DNA of 64,000 nt from contig OZ271832.1 of the NCBI GenBank assembly GCA_965601475.1, positions 558,001-622,000 of the forward strand. Direction: 5' to 3'. A program made the position numbers and the translations under genes. Every line of letters begins with the position of its first letter. Position 1 is the first letter of the stretch. Of this stretch, positions 59,607-64,000 are shown one piece after another. The notes beneath the pieces were generated by a model. That model was not told the DNA's origin. It worked only from the letters and a program-made list of their open reading frames with translations, and ran no database searches. This DNA comes from JAWPMT01 sp965601475. GTDB taxonomy: Bacteria; Bacteroidota; Bacteroidia; Cytophagales; Cyclobacteriaceae.

Positions 59607-59614
59607 CAAAAGTA
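59607..59614 (-). promoter_or_regulatory. -7 box directly before the ABC-F gene
   Basis: On the - strand TACTTTTG matches TAnnTTTG and ends 7 bases before the ATG at 59600. Transcription would begin at or just before the ATG, so the mRNA may be leaderless or nearly so. It covers the alternative TTG start at 59609. Confidence 0.45.
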
Positions 59615-59711
59615 GAAATCCCAGACTTCAACGCACAGATCGCATGGCACTAATAATTAAAGTGAAACCATTCTTAGATTTTACGGTTTGTGACTAAAAC
59701 CCTCATGTTTC

Positions 59712-60557
59712 ATGGTCAGAGAGCGTATTTCCCGTATCGTTGACAGTAAGCGTTTTCAACAGATCATTGTCGGATTGATCATTCTAAATTCACTGATGAT
59801 AGGAATGGAAACTTCCGATCAGGTGATGAACGCCTTCGGTCATGTCATTGATCAGGTGGATCTGGTTATTCTCGGCATCTTCATCGTTGAAATTCTCCTG
59901 AAGATCTACGCCCACCGCATTTCATTCTTCAAGAGTCCATGGAATCTGTTTGACCTCTTCGTTATTCTCATATCCGTACTTCCTGCTGCCGGCTCGTTCA
60001 CCGTATTCAGGGCACTAAGAATTCTTCGGACTTTGAGACTGGTGAAGAACATGCCCAAGCTGAGGCTGATCATTGAATCACTGCTTTACGCCATTCCCAG
60101 CATCGGGTGGATTGCTGTATTGCTGATGGTGATCTTTTACATTTTCGCCGTCATTGGGACTAATCTTTTTGGGCCTGACTACCCACAATGGTTCGGGACG
60201 CTTGGAGATTCCATGTACACGCTTTTTCAGATCATGACCCTGGAAAGCTGGTCTTCGGGCATTGCGCGACCCATTGTGGAAAAACAACCCCTTGCGACGG
60301 CCTATTTTGTTGTATTTATACTCATCGCAACCTACACTACCCTGAATATCTTCATTGCCATAGTGGTCAATACCATGAACGAGATGCATATGAAGACTAT
60401 CGAAAAAGATCTTCAGGATGAGGAGGAGCATATCAAAGAATTTGTTAGACTTGAAAACGAGTACCTTTTGGTTCGGATGGATCGGCTAACTGCTGAAATA
60501 CAGGAAGTAAAGGAACTCCTCCTACAAGAAAATGCGATAAACAAAGAACAAGACTAA
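59712..60557 (+). CDS. Voltage-gated sodium channel-like ion channel (BacNav type)
   Basis: 281 residues, six membrane segments. The S4 helix has gating arginines at 100, 103, 106 and 109 (FRALRILRTLRLVK). The pore loop is TLESWSSG with Glu178, close to the TLESWAS sodium filter of bacterial NaV channels. The C-terminal tail is a helical coiled-coil-like stretch (KTIEKDLQDEEEHIKEFVRL), as in other BacNav proteins. It lies 9 bases before the PQQ-type dehydrogenase gene. Confidence 0.9.
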   Translation: MVRERISRIVDSKRFQQIIVGLIILNSLMIGMETSDQVMNAFGHVIDQVDLVILGIFIVEILLKIYAHRISFFKSPWNLFDLFVILISVLPAAGSFTVFRALRILRTLRLVKNMPKLRLIIESLLYAIPSIGWIAVLLMVIFYIFAVIGTNLFGPDYPQWFGTLGDSMYTLFQIMTLESWSSGIARPIVEKQPLATAYFVVFILIATYTTLNIFIAIVVNTMNEMHMKTIEKDLQDEEEHIKEFVRLENEYLLVRMDRLTAEIQEVKELLLQENAINKEQD

Positions 60558-60566
60558 CCAAAACTC

Positions 60567-61736
60567 ATGCGCTACATCAGCTTACTTCTTATCATATTCT
60601 CAATTTCTTGCGACAACGCTAATCCTACCGAGGACAACACTGTAGTCGAAGAAACCGGGGACGTTGGTCTTACAGACATGGTTGGTCTTGAACTTGATCG
60701 ACTGCAGATGCCGGAAGGTTTCGAAATAGCAGTGTATGGACGAGTCGACAATGCCCGGTCGATGGTACTGGGAGATCAGGGCACGCTCTTCGTTGGTAAC
60801 AGAGGTGGAGGAAGCGTGTATGCCGTGCGTGACAACGATGGTGATTTCAAGATTGACGAACGCTATGAGCTTGCCAGCGGTTGGAACATGCCAAATGGTG
60901 TAGCCTTCCTCGACGGCGACCTCTACGTAGCTGAGGTGAGCAAACTTTGGCGCTTTGAAAATATTGAGGAGAATCTGGCCAACCCGCCGGAGCCCCAACT
61001 GATTTACGATGATTTTCCCAAGGATCGTCACCATGGATGGAAGTATATCGCTTTTGGACCTGATGGTAAATTGTACGTTCCTGTTGGAGCTCCCTGCAAC
61101 ATCTGTGAAAGCAGAAATGAGTATTACACGTCGATTATCCGCATGGATCCTGATGGATCGAATAGGGAGATTTATGCAACCGGTGTTAGGAATACCGTAG
61201 GTTTTACCTGGCACCCAACTACCAATGAACTTTGGTTCACGGACAATGGAAGAGATATGATGGGGGACGACCTGCCGCCTTGTGAACTGAACCGGGTCTC
61301 GGAAATGGGTCAGCACTTTGGTTATCCCTACTGCCATGGTGGCACCATCAGTGATCCGGAATTTGGTGATAAAAGAGATTGCGAAGAGTTTGTGCGGCCC
61401 GTCCAGAACCTAGGGCCACATGTAGCACCTCTTGGTGTGGAATTCTATACCGGCACGATGTTCCCATCGGACTACACCGGCAAGATCATTATTGCAGAAC
61501 ATGGCTCCTGGAACCGGAGCAGCGAAGCTGGCCACACTGGCCACCGCCTCACAATTGTAAGCGAAGTGAATGGTGAGGGAACCTCTTATGAGTCATTTGT
61601 TTCTGGCTTTCTTAGAGAAGAAACCAACACTGCCTGGGGTCGACCTGTGGATGTGGTGCTCCTACAGGACGGTTCCATGCTCATTTCCGACGACCTCAGC
61701 GGCACTATCTACAGGCTAACCTACAGTGCAAGCTAG
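60567..61736 (+). CDS. PQQ-dependent sugar/aldose dehydrogenase-like lipoprotein
   Basis: 389 residues with a lipobox (IIFSISC, Cys15). The body is a six-bladed propeller of the soluble glucose/sorbosone dehydrogenase family: FEIAVYGRVDNARSMVLGDQ, ELASGWNMPNGVAFLDGDLY, KDRHHGWKYIAFGPDGKLYV, GVRNTVGFTWHPTTNELWFT, DNGRDMMGDDLPPCELNRVS and a C-terminal DVVLLQDGSMLISDDLSGTI. The HHGWKY and N-x-x-G-R residues that contact PQQ are present. It probably oxidises a sugar in the periplasm. It lies 9 bases after the channel gene; its stop overlaps that of LytTR. Confidence 0.85.
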   Translation: MRYISLLLIIFSISCDNANPTEDNTVVEETGDVGLTDMVGLELDRLQMPEGFEIAVYGRVDNARSMVLGDQGTLFVGNRGGGSVYAVRDNDGDFKIDERYELASGWNMPNGVAFLDGDLYVAEVSKLWRFENIEENLANPPEPQLIYDDFPKDRHHGWKYIAFGPDGKLYVPVGAPCNICESRNEYYTSIIRMDPDGSNREIYATGVRNTVGFTWHPTTNELWFTDNGRDMMGDDLPPCELNRVSEMGQHFGYPYCHGGTISDPEFGDKRDCEEFVRPVQNLGPHVAPLGVEFYTGTMFPSDYTGKIIIAEHGSWNRSSEAGHTGHRLTIVSEVNGEGTSYESFVSGFLREETNTAWGRPVDVVLLQDGSMLISDDLSGTIYRLTYSAS

Positions 61737-62518
61737 ACTGGCTTTTCAGATTTGTATTTGTTGTGAATGGCAAATCGGCGCGATTCCACGATGAGAGTGC
61801 CCTCCTTTTCCTCATGAGGGTACAGCATGTTCACCACCGTACTTTGGCTGATGCGCTTTAGCTGTGGATATGCTGCCAGCAATTGAAATATCTCATTGAA
61901 ATTGCGGTAGGCTGTCGTGTCATACTCGACTAGTTTCTTCTGTCCCGAGGGCTCCTTACGCATCTTGAGTCCAAAGATTTTGGTGTGGTCGCCGGCCGAT
62001 TTGGTTCGGATGTAGACAATCTCATTAGGATGAACTTTCAGCTTACCTTCATTGCCAAAATTGAGTTCAACATACTCTTTCTTTCCGAAAAGCTGGTTTT
62101 GCGTCCTTAGCGCATTTAGCCGTTCCAGATTTTGTATCAGTGAGATGTAAATCCTTATGTTGCGCCCCACCAGTGTCAGGCAAAAAACTACGGCCAGAGT
62201 GACCTCAAAAAACGACTTCGCCCTTACTGATAACGAAAGAAGAGCATGTGCCAACTCTCTAAACAACAGATAGTTGAACAGAAAAATCCCAACTAGGATT
62301 GCGATTCGTAGTGCGTGGTTCTTTATCGGTATCTGTAAGAATGCCGCAACATAGAACTGCACGAAAAGTAAGAAAGAGAAAGTGAAAGTAGTGAATGAGG
62401 GAATCAACTCACCAATCACAGCCACTTGGAACAGTAAGGTGGCTAAAAACGCGTATAGCGCAAAGATTGCCTTATCCCGAAAACGGGTCCTATCCAAAAA
62501 AATTTGCGAAATCCGCAT
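61733..62518 (-). CDS. LytTR family DNA-binding protein with membrane sensor
   Basis: 261 residues. The N-terminal part has four membrane helices (IFALYAFLATLLFQVAVIGE, SFTTFTFSFLLFVQFYVAAF, ALRIAILVGIFLFNYLLFRE and VTLAVVFCLTLVGRNIRIY) with no kinase or ligand domain. The C-terminal 100 residues are a LytTR DNA-binding fold (ELNFGNEGKLKVHPNEIVYI, LKMRKEPSGQKKLVEYDTTA, LKRISQSTVVNML). It is probably a membrane-tethered regulator. It converges with the PQQ gene: the two stops share four bases (CTAG). Confidence 0.8.
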   Translation of the reverse strand: MRISQIFLDRTRFRDKAIFALYAFLATLLFQVAVIGELIPSFTTFTFSFLLFVQFYVAAFLQIPIKNHALRIAILVGIFLFNYLLFRELAHALLSLSVRAKSFFEVTLAVVFCLTLVGRNIRIYISLIQNLERLNALRTQNQLFGKKEYVELNFGNEGKLKVHPNEIVYIRTKSAGDHTKIFGLKMRKEPSGQKKLVEYDTTAYRNFNEIFQLLAAYPQLKRISQSTVVNMLYPHEEKEGTLIVESRRFAIHNKYKSEKPV

Positions 62519-62779
62519 GGCCTTCCGGCGAATATAGACTTTCGCAGTGGATTGTCAGAGGGCGATTATGCCTGCACCGGCAAAAGACTTTTGAAGATTT
62601 TCTTCAACGAGTACTTGGCTACTTCGAATACGGTTACGATTATGCTGATCATTTCTTTCCTTATTTGGTCAAGACAAATTACTGCATTTCTAGATTGAAA
62701 AGCCCTAACGTCTCGGCCAAACAGGAAATATTCACGATAAGCCGTATCAAAATTCAATTAAGCGGGAAAATGGCATCCG

Positions 62780-63238
62780 CTAGACGGCGATGCGCGTGCG
62801 ACCGGCCTCCATTACAGCATAGGACTCGATCTCAGCGTAGGTGGAGTCATCCATTTTCTGAATAGAGCTATCAGCTCCCTCAGGGACAAAATCGCCCTCA
62901 CGCTCCCACCACTCACGTGCCAACGCATTGGCCTCGGCGTGGTCGATATCAAACAGGTGCCCATATGATTCTGAGATAATCCAGGGTTTGTCGAATTGAC
63001 TGAATTTCTTAAAAATCATCTGCCGCATATTCTTGGAAGTCGGGTCAGCATTCTTGAAGTGGGTGACCGTGTAGGACATTGTTTCAGGTTCCGTCATTTT
63101 GTGATCCCAAAACTTTCTGGAGGATATCAACTGGGCCGTAGTAATCACATATCCCGAACCTTTCTCCAACGGTTCCTTGCTCAATTCGCAATTGGCTTTA
63201 AATACCTTCTTCTTGTTCTTCTTAAATAATCCTAGCAT
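62780..63238 (-). CDS. Conserved hypothetical protein
   Basis: 152 residues, cytoplasmic and charged. The N-terminus is basic (MLGLFKKNKKKVFKANCELS). The body has KFWDHKMTEPETMSYTVTHF, MIFKKFSQFDKPWIISESYG, HLFDIDHAEANALAREWWER and a C-terminal SYAVMEAGRTRIAV. I do not recognise a family. Conserved-looking W, H and E residues suggest a folded enzyme or binding protein. The 118-base upstream region has TAACCTTTG but the spacing to the start is large. Confidence 0.5.
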   Translation of the reverse strand: MLGLFKKNKKKVFKANCELSKEPLEKGSGYVITTAQLISSRKFWDHKMTEPETMSYTVTHFKNADPTSKNMRQMIFKKFSQFDKPWIISESYGHLFDIDHAEANALAREWWEREGDFVPEGADSSIQKMDDSTYAEIESYAVMEAGRTRIAV

Positions 63239-63356
63239 AAGTAGTTGAGTTTATCTTGACCTGTGTTTAAATACTGAAAGACTCTAACAAAGGTTACCCA
63301 TTTGATCCATTTCTTCTATAATAAGGATGCCAAGGTACCCCTACTAGTTGCAAAAA

Positions 63357-63749
63357 CTACTTAAAAAACCTGGGAAATTTGCGTTTACGCTCTGGTAAGG
63401 GATGGTTCATTATCATCTGATACACCTCCCCCCATCCCGGAAAACCGCCAACATTGCGATCATCTATGAAGATGTCCACCGTGATTTTCCTGCTGCAATG
63501 GGCACGGTCCTCCTCCGGAAAGCTGGCGTTTATGGCATAAAACTCAACACCATTCTTTTTGCAAAACTCCAGGGCCTCTTCCAATCGCTTACCTTCACGT
63601 ACCGTCCAGAGTACCAGCCTATGACCTTCTTTTACCAATATCCTGAGTGTCTCAAAAGCGAAAGGCCTTTCTTTCCCGATTTTTGGAAATTGATCGAATA
63701 CGATCGTACCGTCAAAGTCAACTGCAATAACCTTACTATTTAGAATCAT
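63357..63749 (-). CDS. HAD-like phosphatase, BT0820-type
   Basis: 130 residues. The nucleophile motif is D-x-D-G-T in VIAVDFDGTIVFD, the second motif Thr is in LVLWTVREGKRL, and the acidic motif is in FIDDRNVGGFPGW. The short length without a cap and the IDDRN segment match the BT0820-type HAD group of Bacteroidota. Start ATG 63749; the frame extends upstream but with non-conserved residues. The substrate is a phosphomonoester that cannot be read from the sequence. Confidence 0.8.
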   Translation of the reverse strand: MILNSKVIAVDFDGTIVFDQFPKIGKERPFAFETLRILVKEGHRLVLWTVREGKRLEEALEFCKKNGVEFYAINASFPEEDRAHCSRKITVDIFIDDRNVGGFPGWGEVYQMIMNHPLPERKRKFPRFFK

Positions 63750-63883
63750 CTTACTGGCATTCGGCACAAATAAAACAAAAGAGATCCATGAAAAGTGACC
63801 ATTCACAGCAAAAGCCATCCGTCCGGGTGCAGCCTCTCAGGGAAGTTGCAATTCTTGACATATCTTGGTGAAAACAACCTGTC

Positions 63884-64000
63884 ATGACAAAGAATATCCT
63901 CCTTTTGATCGCTTCCCTGGTCTTGCTGGCTGCCAGCAGTCAAGGGCAGGTGATGTACTATGATCTGGATGTCACGCAGAATAACGACACCATCGATGTG
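63884..64000 (+). CDS. N-terminal part of a secreted protein (partial)
   Basis: ATG 63884 opens a frame that runs to the end of the window (39 codons). A signal peptide (ILLLIASLVLLAASSQG) is followed by VMYYDLDVTQNNDTIDV, a short beta-like start. The family cannot be recognised from this piece. Confidence 0.55.
   Translation, partial: MTKNILLLIASLVLLAASSQGQVMYYDLDVTQNNDTIDV

Noticed and set aside
1..64000. CRISPR array, tRNA or rRNA genes, prophage or insertion sequence
   Set aside because: Read by eye, no regularly spaced direct repeats, no clover-leaf T-loop sequences, and no transposase or phage structural genes were found.

Overview
The window looks like chromosomal DNA of a free-living, probably marine or soil, member of the Bacteroidota (Cytophagales-like). 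The reasons are indirect but agree. Promoters fit the Bacteroidota pattern TTG, 19-23 bases, then TAnnTTTG or a shorter TATTTTG, and Shine-Dalgarno sites are mostly absent. Many small secreted proteins and lipoproteins are present. Several families are ones I associate with this phylum: FISUMP, DUF4199, BT0820-type HAD phosphatase, PD40 propellers, 3-keto-disaccharide hydrolase (DUF1080), and DUF6364/PIN toxin-antitoxin. I see no rRNA, tRNA, CRISPR array, insertion sequence, prophage, SusC/SusD pair or large biosynthetic cluster.

From 1 to about 50.3 kb almost every gene is on the + strand. The exceptions are an Lrp regulator, a PSD-like decarboxylase, a GlxA-type regulator and one small secreted protein. 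In order: AraC regulator, ankyrin protein, S41 protease and an Ntn-hydrolase/propeller fusion (0.6-5.9 kb); WG-repeat protein, DUF2855 and a large unknown secreted protein (6-9.9 kb); a Rid-family protein, an SRPBCC protein, an Lrp regulator and a PLP-dependent lyase (10.3-13.1 kb); serine hydrolase, PAP2, FISUMP and PSD-like genes (13.2-18.5 kb); FkbM methyltransferase, then an ECF41-like sigma factor with azoreductase and cupin (18.9-21.9 kb); Crp/Fnr regulator, CPBP protease and small domain genes (22.2-26 kb); AraC, VOC, DUF1080, a membrane LuxR protein and a PD40 lipoprotein (26.2-31.8 kb). A MarR-GNAT gene follows, with a striking tandem palindromic operator (32.8-34.1 kb). An A+T-rich patch at about 34.1-37.45 kb holds a GlxA-type regulator, small cytoplasmic domain proteins and two damaged DUF1801 genes. 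After it come a GH10 xylanase lipoprotein, more AraC regulators, an SDR, and an overlapping ECF sigma / mini-membrane protein / lgt operon (45.2-46.7 kb).

Beyond 50.3 kb most genes are on the - strand: an SMP-30-like lipoprotein, a DUF1330-SDR-AraC operon, SLC13 and MFS transporters, a toxin-antitoxin pair and an ABC-F protein. A + strand pair of a BacNav-type sodium channel and a PQQ-type sugar dehydrogenase sits among them. A LytTR regulator, an unknown protein and a HAD phosphatase close the window.

The overall picture is an accessory, sensing-rich region. It has seven AraC-type regulators plus MarR, Lrp, Crp/Fnr, LuxR, LytTR and two ECF sigma factors, mostly beside small oxidoreductases, detoxification-type domains and secreted proteins. 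No single large novel system is obvious. The best leads are the tandem operator of the MarR-GNAT gene, the overlapping ECF/mini-protein/lgt operon, the Ntn-TPR-PD40 fusion, and the degrading A+T-rich patch.
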